Shown: piece after piece, positions 1 to 9,558 of the stretch | How the letters are laid out: each line of letters begins with the position of its first letter | How positions within the stretch are numbered: position 1 is the first letter of the stretch | NCBI RefSeq assembly: GCF_026239695.1 | Contig: NZ_JAPIVS010000003.1 | Span: forward strand, 1 to 64,000 | Origin: Pedobacter sp. MC2016-15 | Lineage (GTDB): Bacteria > Bacteroidota > Bacteroidia > Sphingobacteriales > Sphingobacteriaceae | Reading direction: 5' to 3' | Length of the DNA: 64,000 nt | Notes under the pieces: generated by a model | Databases searched by the model: none | Told to the model about the DNA's origin: nothing | Seen by the model: only the letters and a program-made list of their open reading frames with translations | Position numbers and translations under genes: made by a program

Positions 1-3
1 CAG

Positions 4-1260
4 CTAGATCCTTCTTTTCAGCCTCAGTATTACGATCCGTCTTTCCTTTTCGTGCAGTACTTCGAGCAACATCTGCTTGCCATCCCTGTCGCGGAATAGT
101 TCAGATAGCTCATTTAGGTTAAAGTGATCAATACTTTTGAAATCTACGGACAGTATTTCATCGCCGGCAGTTAAACCTATGCTTTCAGCCGGTGAGCCGG
201 GCTCCACTCTGCTGATATAATACCTGTCATTTGGTTCTTTCAACACATAGATTTCTATTCCTGACATGTCGTGTTCAAATTTTCTTTTGAATGCATTGCT
301 CTTTTTCAGGTACATCGCTTCATTCTGGTAGTCGAAAGTAACTACAAAGTGTTTCAGCACTTCGGCTCCCAGGCTCCCGTTTCTGGGAGTACCCTCCAGG
401 TCTGTTCTTTGTACATCGTAAACCGGAAACCCTGCGAGAATATTTTTGAACGTAAAGTCGCTGATCTTTAAAGAATGCAGCCTGCCCATAGCGCCCGTAA
501 TCTCTCCGTTGATACCGACCCCAAGATTTGCAGGGATTGTGTATTTAGGTAGAGGAAAGGCCTGCTCATTGATGGATTCAAGGAGCAGGGCATGACTGGA
601 TCCATTATCTACCAGCAGATTCAGGCGGGTCTTTGTCGTGGAGTCGATACTCACTTCCGCTTTCAGGTAGGGTTTAGCATTGATAATTTCTATGGGGACC
701 TTTACACCTTTAATCTTCCGGTTTGCATCAGGCCGGAAGTACGTGATCTTATTCGCCAGATAATTAATCCTGACAGTAAAACTCTGAAAGAAAAAATATC
801 CCAGGATACCATGAATCTTGATCCCAAGATAGGAAGAGAGATCAAAAATATCTTCCTTAAATATGGCCGTTGGAATATTTTTGATCTCCGAGTTCCCTAC
901 TCTGGCGGTAATGTTCCTGGTTAAAATTGCATCTATTTCCGTACCTAAACCATATCCCTGAATTTTATACGTTTTGAACTGTTTCACATTTAAGATCTTC
1001 AGGAAAGAGGTATCCGTAATGATCATCTGTCCTACACCAGTATCCAGTAAAAAATTGTAGGGGCCATTGTTATTGATATATAGCGGTATGACGATCAGGT
1101 TTTTAATCCGTATAAAATCTATGGCGTCTTTCTTTCTGTTGCCGTCCAGTTTGAAATACTGTGCAGAACAAGAGGTGTTGATGGACATGGCAAGGGACAA
1201 CAACAGTGCAATGCATAACATTGACTTCCATCGCTCGACTTGAATTAAAGGCCAGTCCAT
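4..1260 (-). CDS. Secreted retropepsin-like aspartyl protease with C-terminal PDZ domain
   Basis: A 418-aa exported protein. Residues 14-34 form a hydrophobic signal segment ending in SCSAQ, a typical type I cleavage context in this phylum. Two aspartyl-protease half-sites are visible: LLDTG near residue 72 (canonical DTG) and LLVDNGSS near residue 217, where the usual Thr is Asn. A PDZ domain follows at about residues 335-415 (EPGSPAESIGLTAGDEILSVD). This order, two retropepsin-like lobes then PDZ, is common in Bacteroidota proteins of unknown substrate. A TATCTTTT near-match to the -7 element lies about 20 bases before the ATG, which supports this start. It runs away from the 5S gene and has no partner in the window. 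Family assignment is good; the substrate is unknown and the DNG half-site could lower activity. Confidence 0.8.
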   Translation of the reverse strand: MDWPLIQVERWKSMLCIALLLSLAMSINTSCSAQYFKLDGNRKKDAIDFIRIKNLIVIPLYINNNGPYNFLLDTGVGQMIITDTSFLKILNVKQFKTYKIQGYGLGTEIDAILTRNITARVGNSEIKNIPTAIFKEDIFDLSSYLGIKIHGILGYFFFQSFTVRINYLANKITYFRPDANRKIKGVKVPIEIINAKPYLKAEVSIDSTTKTRLNLLVDNGSSHALLLESINEQAFPLPKYTIPANLGVGINGEITGAMGRLHSLKISDFTFKNILAGFPVYDVQRTDLEGTPRNGSLGAEVLKHFVVTFDYQNEAMYLKKSNAFKRKFEHDMSGIEIYVLKEPNDRYYISRVEPGSPAESIGLTAGDEILSVDFKSIDHFNLNELSELFRDRDGKQMLLEVLHEKERRIVILRLKRRI

Positions 1261-1385
1261 GATGAGGAGTAATAGGAAAAGATACCTGGTTAGAATTTCT
1301 TAATTGAATATACGAATAATTAAACGCTGGAGTTACAGCGCATTAAAGTATTTGATATAAATGCCGTATATATGGGAAATTTGGC

Positions 1386-1393
1386 TATCTTTG
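1386..1393 (+). promoter_or_regulatory. Putative -7 element of the 5S rRNA promoter
   Basis: TATCTTTG matches the Bacteroidota -7 consensus TAnnTTTG exactly and lies about 50 bases before the mature 5S end. I see no clean TTTG -33 partner at 19-21 bases, so the call rests on one element. Confidence 0.4.
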
Positions 1394-1412
1394 GACATCA
1401 ATAAAGACATAA

Positions 1413-1436
1413 ACATTTTATCTGATGATAAAATGT
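1413..1436 (+). repeat. Perfect 10-bp inverted repeat in the 5S leader
   Basis: ACATTTTATC and GATAAAATGT pair perfectly around a TGAT loop, 8 bases before the 5S 5' end. If transcribed, it forms a hairpin in the precursor and could mark a processing site. It has no T-run, so it is not a terminator. Its role is inferred. Confidence 0.5.
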
Positions 1437-1444
1437 CAAAATAT

Positions 1445-1555
<111 letters not shown>

Positions 1556-1566
1556 TCTTAAATAAA

Positions 1567-1598
1567 GGCTGCTTCATTTACTTGAAGCAGCCTTTTTT
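1567..1598 (+). terminator. Rho-independent terminator of 5S rRNA
   Basis: GGCTGCTTCA pairs perfectly with TGAAGCAGCC over a short loop and is followed by TTTTTT. Confidence 0.9.
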
Positions 1599-1700
1599 AT
1601 TTTCGCAGTTGGCACCGGAATTTAGTTATCGTGCCGGTAGGAATATATAAACCTGATGTAAAACAATTATAAATACTCCCTTTTCTCAGCAGAATATAGC

Positions 1701-1708
1701 TAGTTTTG
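1701..1708 (+). promoter_or_regulatory. Putative -7 element for gap
   Basis: TAGTTTTG matches TAnnTTTG exactly and lies 20 bases before the gap ATG. The -33 region is only T-rich (TTTTC) at a short spacing, so the call is moderate. Confidence 0.4.
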
Positions 1709-1728
1709 CCGGCGTTAATACATACAGA

Positions 1729-2733
1729 ATGAAAGTAGCTCTTAATGGTTTTGGCAGGATAGGCCGCGTATTTTTACGTGCGGCACTGGAAAAAGACATC
1801 AATGTAGTGGCCATCAATGATCTTGCAGATCCGGCAACGCTTGCGCATCTTTTTAAATATGATACTGTTCATCGTGGTTTCAAAGGTGAGGTGTCTTTTG
1901 ATGACGAAGCGCTGGTGATCAACGGGAAGAGGATTTTGGTTTTTAAGGAGCCTCAGCCAAAAAGTTTGCCCTGGGCTACCTTAGAAATAGATCTTGTACT
2001 GGAAGCTACAGGTAAGTTTGCCAATAGAATGGGAGCGGAGCAGCATCTGGATGCCGGAGCCAGACAGGTACTGATTACTGCACCTGCAGATAAGGATATA
2101 CCAATGTATCTGCTCGGCGTAAATGATCATGAAATTGATATTACGGCCAGCATTCTTTCCAATGCTTCCTGCACCACAAATAATGTCGCACCCATGCTCA
2201 AGATCCTTGACGATAACTGGGGCATCCTGGATGGTTATATCACCACTGTGCACTCCATGACGGGTGACCAGAATCTGCATGATGCACCGCATAAAGATTT
2301 AAGAAGAGCCAGGGCAGCTTCGGCATCGATTATACCTACCAGCACCGGCGCAGCAAAAGCGGTAACCAATATCTTTCCTCACCTGGATGGTAAGCTCGGC
2401 GGCGCAGGAATCCGCGTGCCTGTGTTAAATGGATCGCTTACGGATTTCACCTGCATTCTGAAAAAGCCAACAACTATTGAAGAGATCAATGCTGCATTTA
2501 AACGTGCTGCCGAAAACGAAATGAAGCAAGTGCTGGAATACACTGAGGATCCCATTGTTTCTGTCGATATCCTTGATAATCCACATTCATGCATCTTTGA
2601 TGCCCAGCTCACTTCCATAGTGGGTGATCTCGTAAAGGTAGTGGGATGGTATGATAATGAGTCGGGTTATTCAGCGAGGTTAGTGGATCTCGTGCTCAAA
2701 ATCGCAGAGAAAAAAGCGGGCAGAAACGATTAA
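1729..2733 (+). CDS. gap: Glyceraldehyde-3-phosphate dehydrogenase, copy 1 (pgk-linked)
   Basis: A 334-aa GAPDH. The Rossmann motif NGFGRIGR is at residues 6-13, the catalytic Cys at 148 in ASCTTN, and the catalytic His at 175 (TTVHSMTGD). Two details differ from the second GAPDH of this window (38625-39626): the active-site stretch is SCTTNNVAP rather than SCTTNCLAP, and WYDNESGYS replaces the usual WYDNEWGYS. The region before HKDLRRARA reads DAP, of the B. subtilis GapA/GapB class rather than the E. coli GapA class. Asp31 after the second strand is kept, which fits NAD binding. It precedes pgk by 72 bases and probably forms a unit with it. Codons such as AGG, GGG and AAG are more frequent than in pgk, hinting at lower expression. 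A gluconeogenic or NADP-tolerant role is possible but not shown. Confidence 0.93.
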   Translation: MKVALNGFGRIGRVFLRAALEKDINVVAINDLADPATLAHLFKYDTVHRGFKGEVSFDDEALVINGKRILVFKEPQPKSLPWATLEIDLVLEATGKFANRMGAEQHLDAGARQVLITAPADKDIPMYLLGVNDHEIDITASILSNASCTTNNVAPMLKILDDNWGILDGYITTVHSMTGDQNLHDAPHKDLRRARAASASIIPTSTGAAKAVTNIFPHLDGKLGGAGIRVPVLNGSLTDFTCILKKPTTIEEINAAFKRAAENEMKQVLEYTEDPIVSVDILDNPHSCIFDAQLTSIVGDLVKVVGWYDNESGYSARLVDLVLKIAEKKAGRND

Positions 2734-2747
2734 TTTGCAATTAATCG
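2727..2747 (+). repeat. Perfect 9-bp inverted repeat across the gap stop codon
   Basis: CGATTAATT and AATTAATCG pair around TGC and include the gap stop codon. It is AT-rich with no T-run, so it is at most an RNA end or an operator-like palindrome in front of pgk. Confidence 0.3.
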
Positions 2748-2805
2748 GCATAGATCTGCTCAGGCTTCTTATATTTGGTGCAACGAATAAACATAAAATT
2801 ATAAC

Positions 2806-3999
2806 ATGAAGACAGTTGACCAATGTGATTTCAAAGACAAGAAAGCCTTAATCAGGGTAGATTTTAATGTCCCTCTGGATAAAGATTTTACCATCACAGA
2901 TGATAAAAGAATGCGTGCAGCTTTACCAACTATCACCAAGATTTTGAATGATGGCGGTTCTGTGATCTTAATGTCGCATTTAGGTCGCCCAAAAGGTGGC
3001 CCTGAAGAGAAATATTCATTAAAGCACATCCTGGCCGATCTGTCAAAAATGCTGAATGTTGAAGTGCAATTTGCGGATGACTGCATTGGTGCCCAGGCAA
3101 CTGATAAAGCGAAAGACCTGAAGGCCGGACAAGTACTGTTACTTGAAAACCTGCGTTTTTACAAAGAAGAAGAAAAAGGAGATAAAGAATTTGCCGGTAA
3201 ACTGGCTAAGTTAGGTGATGTATATGTAAACGATGCTTTTGGTACGGCACACCGTGCGCATGCATCGACATCAATCATTGCTCAGTTCTTCCCTGCTGAA
3301 AAATATTTTGGTTACCTGATGGCCGAAGAGCTGAAAAACGCTGAAAAGATCAACAACAACGCTGACAAACCTTTCACAGCAATTATGGGTGGCGCAAAAG
3401 TTTCAGACAAGATCCTTTTGATTGAAAGTCTGCTGGAAAAAGTTGACAACCTGATCATTGGTGGTGGTATGGCTTATACTTTTGCTAAAGCACAGGGTGG
3501 TGAAATTGGTACTTCCTTACTCGAAGCCGACAGAATGGAACTTTGTCTTGAGCTGCTTGAAAAAGCGAAAGCTAAAGGCGTTAACCTGTTGCTCCCGGTA
3601 GATACCGTGATCGCTGATAAATTTGATAATGAGGCAGAAAAGAAAAATGTTGATGCAGGTCAGATTCCGGCTGACTGGATGGGATTAGATATAGGCCCTA
3701 AGTCTGTAGCGCTGTTTGCTGAGGTGATCAAAAACTCTAAAACCTTATTGTGGAACGGCCCGATGGGTGTTTTCGAGATGGCAAATTTTGAGCAGGGAAC
3801 ACGTGCTATCGCTGATGCAGTAGTGGCAGGGACTAAAGAAAATGATGCTTTTTCTCTGATCGGTGGTGGTGATTCTGCTGCTGCAATTGCAAAATTCGGA
3901 TTGGAAGAAGAAGTAAGTTATGTTTCTACCGGTGGTGGTGCTTTACTGGAATATATGGAAGGTAAAGAATTGCCGGGTGTAAAAGCAATAAATGACTAA
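2806..3999 (+). CDS. pgk: Phosphoglycerate kinase
   Basis: A 397-aa phosphoglycerate kinase, converting 1,3-bisphosphoglycerate and ADP to 3-phosphoglycerate and ATP in the cytoplasm. The N-terminal substrate motif RVDFNVPLD is at residues 17-25, HLGRPKGG follows near 59-66, and LLENLRFY near 107-114. The nucleotide side carries GGAKVSDK near 195-202 and the C-terminal GGGDSAAA and STGGGALLE motifs. Length is typical. TATATTTG, an exact TAnnTTTG match, sits 29 bases before the ATG, so pgk may have its own promoter in addition to read-through from gap. Codon usage looks strongly biased, as expected for an abundant glycolytic enzyme. A clear terminator follows, ahead of the division cluster. 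Confidence 0.97.
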   Translation: MKTVDQCDFKDKKALIRVDFNVPLDKDFTITDDKRMRAALPTITKILNDGGSVILMSHLGRPKGGPEEKYSLKHILADLSKMLNVEVQFADDCIGAQATDKAKDLKAGQVLLLENLRFYKEEEKGDKEFAGKLAKLGDVYVNDAFGTAHRAHASTSIIAQFFPAEKYFGYLMAEELKNAEKINNNADKPFTAIMGGAKVSDKILLIESLLEKVDNLIIGGGMAYTFAKAQGGEIGTSLLEADRMELCLELLEKAKAKGVNLLLPVDTVIADKFDNEAEKKNVDAGQIPADWMGLDIGPKSVALFAEVIKNSKTLLWNGPMGVFEMANFEQGTRAIADAVVAGTKENDAFSLIGGGDSAAAIAKFGLEEEVSYVSTGGGALLEYMEGKELPGVKAIND

Positions 4000-4085
4000 A
4001 ATAAGCAGAAAACGAGAATTTTAACTCAGATATTCAAGGAGTTAAACACCAGATTTTCCCGTCATACGGACAGAAGTCCAAACTT

Positions 4086-4111
4086 AAAGGCCAATGAAAA
4101 TTGGCCTTTTT
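4086..4111 (+). terminator. Terminator after pgk
   Basis: AAAGGCCAAT pairs with ATTGGCCTTT around GAAA, followed by T residues. It separates the glycolytic unit from the dcw operon. Confidence 0.88.
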
Positions 4112-4120
4112 GCGTGTGAG

Positions 4121-4190
4121 GTGGGGAAAAATGGGGAAAATAGTATGTTGATAACTTTTTTGTGGTAGAATGTGGTAAAAAGTGGTAGAA
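4121..4190 (+). promoter_or_regulatory. 10-bp-phased direct repeats upstream of mraZ (putative MraZ boxes)
   Basis: Five near-copies of a 10-base unit fall on a single 10-bp grid: GTGGGGAAAA at 4121, ATGGGGAAAA at 4131, then TGTGGTAGAA at 4161, TGTGGTAAAA at 4171 and AGTGGTAGAA at 4181. MraZ proteins are known to bind direct repeats of a GTGG/TGGG core at one-helical-turn spacing in front of their own gene. The array ends 40 bases before the mraZ ATG, the expected place for autoregulation of the dcw operon. A TTATCAACA on the minus strand (4146-4154) lies in the gap between the two groups. Confidence 0.7.
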
Positions 4191-4230
4191 GTATCTATTT
4201 TTACACTACATAAAAAGTGTAGATACTATA

Positions 4231-4698
4231 ATGGTTCAATTGTTAGGAGAATTTGATTGTAAATTGGATGCCAAAGGCCGCATGATGGTGCCTTCGGGTC
4301 TAAAGAAACAATTGCCAAACGTTGACCAGGAGGGACTTGTGGTAAACAGGGGTTTTGAGAAACACCTGGTGATTTATCCCAGAAAAGTATGGGAAGACAT
4401 CGTTACTGAGCTCAGCAAACTGAACCAGTTTGAAGCAAAAACCAGAGAATTTATACGTTTTTTTACGCGCGGTGCTACAGAACTGACGCTGGATTCTGCC
4501 GGCAGGGTAAATTTGCCTAAGTCGCTGCTTGAATATGCCGGTATTGAATCTGAGGTTGTACTGGCCTGCCAGTTCAATAAAATTGAACTCTGGTCTAAGT
4601 CGGCCTATGATAACTTCATGGACAGTGAGCCTGAAGATTTTGCGAGACTCGCTGAAGAGGTAATGGGTAATAAAAGGAAGGTGGAAGATGGAGAATAA
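4231..4698 (+). CDS. mraZ: MraZ, transcriptional regulator of the division/cell-wall operon
   Basis: A 155-aa MraZ with two SpoVT-AbrB-type half-domains, each marked by its DNA-binding loop: LDAKGRMMVPSGLK near residues 12-25 and LDSAGRVNLPKSL near 87-99. The protein forms a ring and binds direct repeats upstream of its own gene, usually repressing the dcw operon. Such repeats are present at 4121-4190. It is first in the operon, and its last 11 bases overlap rsmH in another frame, as is usual for this pair. The ATG is the only sensible start, directly after an AT-rich stretch. Confidence 0.96.
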   Translation: MVQLLGEFDCKLDAKGRMMVPSGLKKQLPNVDQEGLVVNRGFEKHLVIYPRKVWEDIVTELSKLNQFEAKTREFIRFFTRGATELTLDSAGRVNLPKSLLEYAGIESEVVLACQFNKIELWSKSAYDNFMDSEPEDFARLAEEVMGNKRKVEDGE

Positions 4699-5593
4699 TT
4701 ATCATGTACCAGTAATGCTGCAGGAATGTATTGATGGTTTGAATATCAAACCTGATGGCGTTTATGTGGACGTTACTTTTGGGGGTGGTGGCCATTCCAG
4801 AGAAATCCTGAGCAAACTGGGAAAAAATGGAATACTGATCGCTTTTGATCAGGATCCTGATGCTCAGCGCAATAAAATTGACGATCCGCGTTTCCTGTTT
4901 GTTGACCAGAACTTCGCTTTCCTGAAAAATAATCTCCGTCTGCTTGGCTACAAGCAGGTGGATGGTATTTTGGCTGATCTGGGAGTTTCTTCACATCAGT
5001 TTAACGAACCAGGACGGGGGTTCTCCACACGATTTGAATCATCGCTGGATATGCGTATGGATAAACAAGGCAAGCTTACCGCTGCTGATGTGCTCAATAC
5101 CTATCCTGAAGAAAAACTGCACCGGATCTTTGGTATCTACGGGGAAGTGAAAAACGCGAAATCCCTGGCTAAGTCGGTCGTGACCTTCCGTGCCAACCAA
5201 CCCATTGTGACGCTGGCAGATTTCAAACTTGCAGCTGCCGCCCACATCCCGAAAGGAAAAGAAAATAAATATATGGCGCAGGTGTTCCAGGCTTTACGCA
5301 TTGAAGTAAACGCTGAGATCGATGTGCTCGAAAACTTTTTATTGCAGTCGGCCGAGGTATTGAATACCGGTGGAAGACTGGTAGTGATGTCATACCATTC
5401 GCTGGAAGACAGACCTGTAAAGAACTTCATTGCAAAGGGAAAGATCAGAGGCGAAGCGGATAAAGATTTCTTTGGCAACGAAGAAAAGCCTTTTAAAGCG
5501 ATTACTCGTAAAGCTGTTGTGGCAGATGAGGAAGAGCTGGAAAGGAATAGCAGGGCAAGAAGTGCAAAACTAAGGATTGGAGAAAAGATATGA
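4688..5593 (+). CDS. rsmH: 16S rRNA m4C1402 methyltransferase RsmH
   Basis: A 301-aa SAM-dependent methyltransferase that N4-methylates C1402 of 16S rRNA in the decoding centre. The SAM loop YVDVTFGGGGHS lies near residues 26-37, DQDP near 55, LADLGVSSHQ near 95-104, and the family motif VVMSYHSLEDRPVK near 233-246. Length is typical. It overlaps mraZ by 11 bases and the next gene by 4 (ATGA), so translation is probably coupled. The gene was formerly called mraW. Confidence 0.97.
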   Translation: MENNYHVPVMLQECIDGLNIKPDGVYVDVTFGGGGHSREILSKLGKNGILIAFDQDPDAQRNKIDDPRFLFVDQNFAFLKNNLRLLGYKQVDGILADLGVSSHQFNEPGRGFSTRFESSLDMRMDKQGKLTAADVLNTYPEEKLHRIFGIYGEVKNAKSLAKSVVTFRANQPIVTLADFKLAAAAHIPKGKENKYMAQVFQALRIEVNAEIDVLENFLLQSAEVLNTGGRLVVMSYHSLEDRPVKNFIAKGKIRGEADKDFFGNEEKPFKAITRKAVVADEEELERNSRARSAKLRIGEKI

Positions 5594-6009
5594 ATAACCA
5601 GTTCAGAGAAGAGATAGAGGAAGAAGATGAATTACCGGAAGAACCGCTAATTAAACTGAAACCCAAAAAGGAAAGGGATACGGAGCATACCAGCCTTTTT
5701 TTTAAAAAGCTTTTCACTGAGGGTGCTGTGTCAAAAGAAACGGCGACAGCGATTATGCCTTTTCTGATCTTTTTATCGCTGCTCACGATGTTGTATATCG
5801 CGAACAGCCATATGGCCGTAAAGAATATCAGAGATATAGATAAATTAAATAAAGAAGTAAAAGAACTCAGCTGGGAATATAAGTCGCTCAAAGCCGATCT
5901 GATGTTCAAAAGCAAGCTGACAGAGGTAGCAAAAAAAGTTGATACACTAGGTATAAAGGAGCTCATAGAGCCACCAAAAAAAATTGTGATAAGTAGTAAT
6001 GAACATTAG
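5590..6009 (+). CDS. ftsL: FtsL-like divisome protein
   Basis: A 139-aa single-pass membrane protein. An acidic and charged cytoplasmic stretch (residues 1-55) leads into a hydrophobic segment at about 57-78, followed by a heptad-rich periplasmic coiled coil (IRDIDKLNKEVKEL onward). Topology, size and position between rsmH and the division PBP match FtsL, which joins FtsB and FtsQ to activate FtsWI. Sequence identity to model FtsL proteins is always low, so the call depends mainly on position and topology. The N-terminal cytoplasmic tail is longer than in E. coli FtsL. It overlaps its neighbours by 4 and 11 bases. Confidence 0.8.
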   Translation: MNNQFREEIEEEDELPEEPLIKLKPKKERDTEHTSLFFKKLFTEGAVSKETATAIMPFLIFLSLLTMLYIANSHMAVKNIRDIDKLNKEVKELSWEYKSLKADLMFKSKLTEVAKKVDTLGIKELIEPPKKIVISSNEH

Positions 6010-8098
6010 AGCTAACATATTATTACGTGTTTATTTGTCCTTCGGACTGATTGTACTGCTTGCCGTGGCAGTATTGATCAGATTATGCGATGTACAATTT
6101 GTAGAGGGGCATAAGTGGCGTGCCATGGCCGATAGTCTCTCTACAAAGTATGTCAACGTAGAGGCCGCACGTGGTAATATTTATTCTAATGATGGCAGCC
6201 TGCTCGCCACTTCTGTACCGGAATATGAACTGCGTATGGATATGTATGCCGGCGGAATCAGCGACAGCAAGATCTTCTACAGCAAAGTAGATTCGCTGGG
6301 TATAAAGCTCTCGCAGTTCTTTGGGGATAAAACGCCAAAGGAATATTCCCGTATGCTGCGCAGTGCAAGGGCAGACAGTGCCAGATATCTGCTGATCAAA
6401 CGTAAAGTGAACTATCAGGAGTTAAAGACCATCCGGACTTTTCCTTTGTACAATATTGGTAAATACAGCGGGGGCCTGATGGCGATCCAGCAAAATAAAA
6501 GGATTAAGCCTTTCCAGTTTCTGGCTGCCAGGACCATTGGATATAAAAATGAAAACGTTGCCAACGGTGTAGGTTTGGAAGGAGCTTACGGAAAGTATAT
6601 CAATGGTGAAAGTGGAAAACGTTTGGTACAGCGTATTGCGGGTGGAGTTTGGATGCCGGTAAACGATGAAGCAGAGATTGCACCGAAAGAGGGTGCAGAT
6701 ATCATCTCTACGATAGACATCAACATGCAGGATCTTGCGCAAAGTGCACTGGAAAAACAGCTGATTCTGAGCGATGCAGACCACGGTACAGTGATTCTGA
6801 TGGAAGTAAATACTGGTGAGATCAGGGCTATTGCAAACTATACCCAGGTAGCTCCCGGAGAATATAAAGAGCAATTTAACTATGCAATTGCAGGAAACCA
6901 GGATCCGGGGTCGACTTTCAAAGTGGCTTCCTACATGGCGCTGCTCGAAGATGAAAAAGTAGATACCAATACGATGGTGAACACCGGTTCTTACCATGTT
7001 CCGGGAAAAACTATCGTGGATTCTCACGGCAGTATCGGCGTGGTGACGGTAAAAAGAGCATTTGAAGAATCTTCAAACGCAGCAATTGCGGAACTAGTGA
7101 GTAAACATTATAAAGATGATCAGTCTAAGTTTTCTGATCATTTGTACGACTGGCACCTGAATGAAAAAATGAAGCTTCAGATTCCGGGAGAGGCACAGCC
7201 GGTTGTTAAGAATCCGAAGAACAGAAGCTGGAACAAAAACCTGACGCTGCCACAAATGGCCTACGGGTATGAGATGCAGCTGACTCCATTGAAGATGTTA
7301 TCTTTTTATAATGCCATCGCCAATAACGGAAAGTATATCTCTCCAATCTTTGTGAAGGAAATTCGTCGTCTTGGAAACCCTGTAGAGCAATTCAAGGCAA
7401 GGGTAATCAATCCTCAGATCTGTTCAGAAAAAACAATGAAGAAGATGCATGCCATGCTGGAAGGGGTAGTGACAGAAGGTACAGGAAAGCTGATGGGATC
7501 GCCATTTTACAGAGTTGCTGGTAAAACGGGAACTGCCCAGGTTGCCGACGGCAATAAAGGTTATAAAGCGAAGAGAAGCTACCAGGCATCATTTGCCGGG
7601 TATTTTCCAGCAGATAAGCCAAAATACTCGATCATTGTTTGTATCAACGGGCCTAAACACGGGTACTATGGTTCGACGGTTGCAGGACCGGTATTTAAAG
7701 AAATTGCAGACCGTATTTATGCAAGCGATCTGGAGATGTATAACAACGTAAGTGATGTGCGCCTGGTAGGTAATACAAAGAGTCCTGAGGCGAAGGCGGG
7801 ACAAAGTAAGGCGGTGAAAAAAGTTTACAATGCCCTTGGAATAAAAACGCTGTATGCTGCAAAGTCAGACTATTTCAACAGTGTGGATACCAGCAACGGG
7901 ATTGTTTATGAAGAATATAGTTCTGTGAAAGGCATGATGCCAAATGTGGTAGGAATGGGATTAAAAGATGCCCTTTACCTGCTCGGTAATGCCGGATTAA
8001 AAACACGGGTCAATGGAAGTGGAAAAGTAATGGCCCAGTCTATTCCCTCGGGAACCAAGATTGGAAAAGGCCTTTTGGTACAATTAGCTTTAAGATAA
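5999..8098 (+). CDS. ftsI: Septal peptidoglycan transpeptidase (FtsI/PBP3) with C-terminal PASTA domain
   Basis: A 699-aa class B penicillin-binding protein. A membrane anchor spans about residues 8-29 and the PBP dimerisation domain follows. The transpeptidase domain has the three active-site motifs: STFK with nucleophile Ser305, SSN at 358-360, and KTG at 509-511. One PASTA domain is visible at about 645-699 (MPNVVGMGLKDALYLL), a feature of Bacteroidota division PBPs and absent from E. coli FtsI. It cross-links septal peptidoglycan with the FtsW glycosyltransferase encoded downstream. Overlaps with the ftsL-like gene (11 bases) and a 2-base gap to murE show a tight operon. Confidence 0.95.
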   Translation: MNIRANILLRVYLSFGLIVLLAVAVLIRLCDVQFVEGHKWRAMADSLSTKYVNVEAARGNIYSNDGSLLATSVPEYELRMDMYAGGISDSKIFYSKVDSLGIKLSQFFGDKTPKEYSRMLRSARADSARYLLIKRKVNYQELKTIRTFPLYNIGKYSGGLMAIQQNKRIKPFQFLAARTIGYKNENVANGVGLEGAYGKYINGESGKRLVQRIAGGVWMPVNDEAEIAPKEGADIISTIDINMQDLAQSALEKQLILSDADHGTVILMEVNTGEIRAIANYTQVAPGEYKEQFNYAIAGNQDPGSTFKVASYMALLEDEKVDTNTMVNTGSYHVPGKTIVDSHGSIGVVTVKRAFEESSNAAIAELVSKHYKDDQSKFSDHLYDWHLNEKMKLQIPGEAQPVVKNPKNRSWNKNLTLPQMAYGYEMQLTPLKMLSFYNAIANNGKYISPIFVKEIRRLGNPVEQFKARVINPQICSEKTMKKMHAMLEGVVTEGTGKLMGSPFYRVAGKTGTAQVADGNKGYKAKRSYQASFAGYFPADKPKYSIIVCINGPKHGYYGSTVAGPVFKEIADRIYASDLEMYNNVSDVRLVGNTKSPEAKAGQSKAVKKVYNALGIKTLYAAKSDYFNSVDTSNGIVYEEYSSVKGMMPNVVGMGLKDALYLLGNAGLKTRVNGSGKVMAQSIPSGTKIGKGLLVQLALR

Positions 8099-8100
8099 GT

Positions 8101-9558
8101 ATGCAACTGCAGGATGTTTTATATGGAGTAGCGATGACGAACCTGGTTGGCTCAACAAACAGGGAAATCAGCATGTTAACTTTCGATTCGCGCGAGGTGC
8201 AGCAGGATGCTGTCTTTTTTGCTGTAAAGGGAACGCTGTCTGACGGCCATGCCTTTATTTCTCAGACGATCAGTGCAGGAGCTTCAGTGATCATTTGTCA
8301 GGATTTACCTGAGCAAAAAGATCCTGCAGTAACTTATATTGAAGTGGCTGATACCGGTGTTGCACTGGGGATCATGGCCTCAAATTATTATGGCAATCCT
8401 TCCGCTCAATTACAGCTGGTAGGTATTACCGGTACCAATGGTAAGACAACTATTGCTACGATCTTATTTAAACTGTTCAGAAGCCTGGACTTTCATACGG
8501 GCATGATCTCTACCGTTCAAAACCAGATTGATGAACTGGTTATTCCTGCTACCCATACCACACCAAACCCGCTGGCGCTGAACAAGCTGTTAAGGGATAT
8601 GGTTACGGCGGGCTGTACACATGCATTTATGGAGGTAAGCTCCCATGCCGTAGTACAGCACAGGATAGAGGGATTGACATTTGTGGGCGGTGTATTCTCC
8701 AATATCACCCACGACCACCTTGATTTCCACAAGACTTTTGATAATTATATCAAAGCTAAAAAAGCGTTTTTCGACGGGCTTCCCAAATCAGGATTTGCTC
8801 TTACCAACGCGGATGATAAAAATGGGATGGTGATGCTACAGAATACAAAGGCATCAAAAAAAACATATGCACTGAAACAGCTGGCTGACTACAAAGGCAG
8901 GGTAATTGAAAACAGATTCAGCGGACTAAACCTGGAAATTGATGAGGTGGATGTGTTCTTTAAACTGGTGGGTTCATTCAATGCCTACAACCTGCTTGCC
9001 GCGTATGGCACGGCGATGTTGCTGGGTCAGGATAAGGTAGAAGTGCTGACTATTCTGAGTAATCTGAGCGGTGCTGAAGGGCGTTTTGACTATGTAAGCA
9101 ATGCACAGCAGATCATTGGCATCGTCGATTATGCACATACACCGGATGCAGTTCAGAACGTATTGAGTACTATTCAGGATATCAGGAAAGGTACAGAGCA
9201 GGTGATTACTGTGATTGGCTGTGGGGGCGACAGGGATAAAACGAAACGTCCGGTGATGGCACAGGTGGCCTGCGACTGGAGTGATAAGGTGATCCTCACC
9301 TCTGATAACCCAAGAACTGAAGATCCGCTGGAGATCCTGAAGGAGATGGAGGCAGGTGTATCACCTACAAACAAACGTAAAACATTAACTATATCCGACC
9401 GTAGGGAGGCTATCAAAACGGCGTGTCATCTGGCAAGACCGGGAGATATCATTCTGATTGCGGGGAAAGGACACGAGAAATATCAGGATATCAACGGAGT
9501 AAAGCATCATTTTGATGATAAAGAAGTGTTAACCGAACAATTAAACTTAATCAGCTGA
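8101..9558 (+). CDS. murE: UDP-MurNAc-L-Ala-D-Glu:meso-diaminopimelate ligase
   Basis: A 485-aa Mur ligase. The ATP loop [10 protein letters not shown] is at residues 108-117. The substrate-selecting motif is DNPR at 402-405, the signature of enzymes that add meso-diaminopimelate rather than lysine. Central-domain residues EVSSHAV and [10 protein letters not shown] and the C-terminal GKGHE motif are present. It adds the third residue of the stem peptide in the cytoplasm. The dapA gene at 22306-23187 belongs to the pathway that makes its substrate. It sits 2 bases after ftsI and overlaps mraY by one base. Confidence 0.96.
   Translation: MQLQDVLYGVAMTNLVGSTNREISMLTFDSREVQQDAVFFAVKGTLSDGHAFISQTISAGASVIICQDLPEQKDPAVTYIEVADTGVALGIMASNYYGNPSAQLQLVGITGTNGKTTIATILFKLFRSLDFHTGMISTVQNQIDELVIPATHTTPNPLALNKLLRDMVTAGCTHAFMEVSSHAVVQHRIEGLTFVGGVFSNITHDHLDFHKTFDNYIKAKKAFFDGLPKSGFALTNADDKNGMVMLQNTKASKKTYALKQLADYKGRVIENRFSGLNLEIDEVDVFFKLVGSFNAYNLLAAYGTAMLLGQDKVEVLTILSNLSGAEGRFDYVSNAQQIIGIVDYAHTPDAVQNVLSTIQDIRKGTEQVITVIGCGGDRDKTKRPVMAQVACDWSDKVILTSDNPRTEDPLEILKEMEAGVSPTNKRKTLTISDRREAIKTACHLARPGDIILIAGKGHEKYQDINGVKHHFDDKEVLTEQLNLIS

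Noticed and set aside
6422..7027. 201-codon minus-strand frame under ftsI
   Set aside because: It is antisense to the conserved transpeptidase domain and Cys/His-rich in a way typical of reverse-complement shadows.
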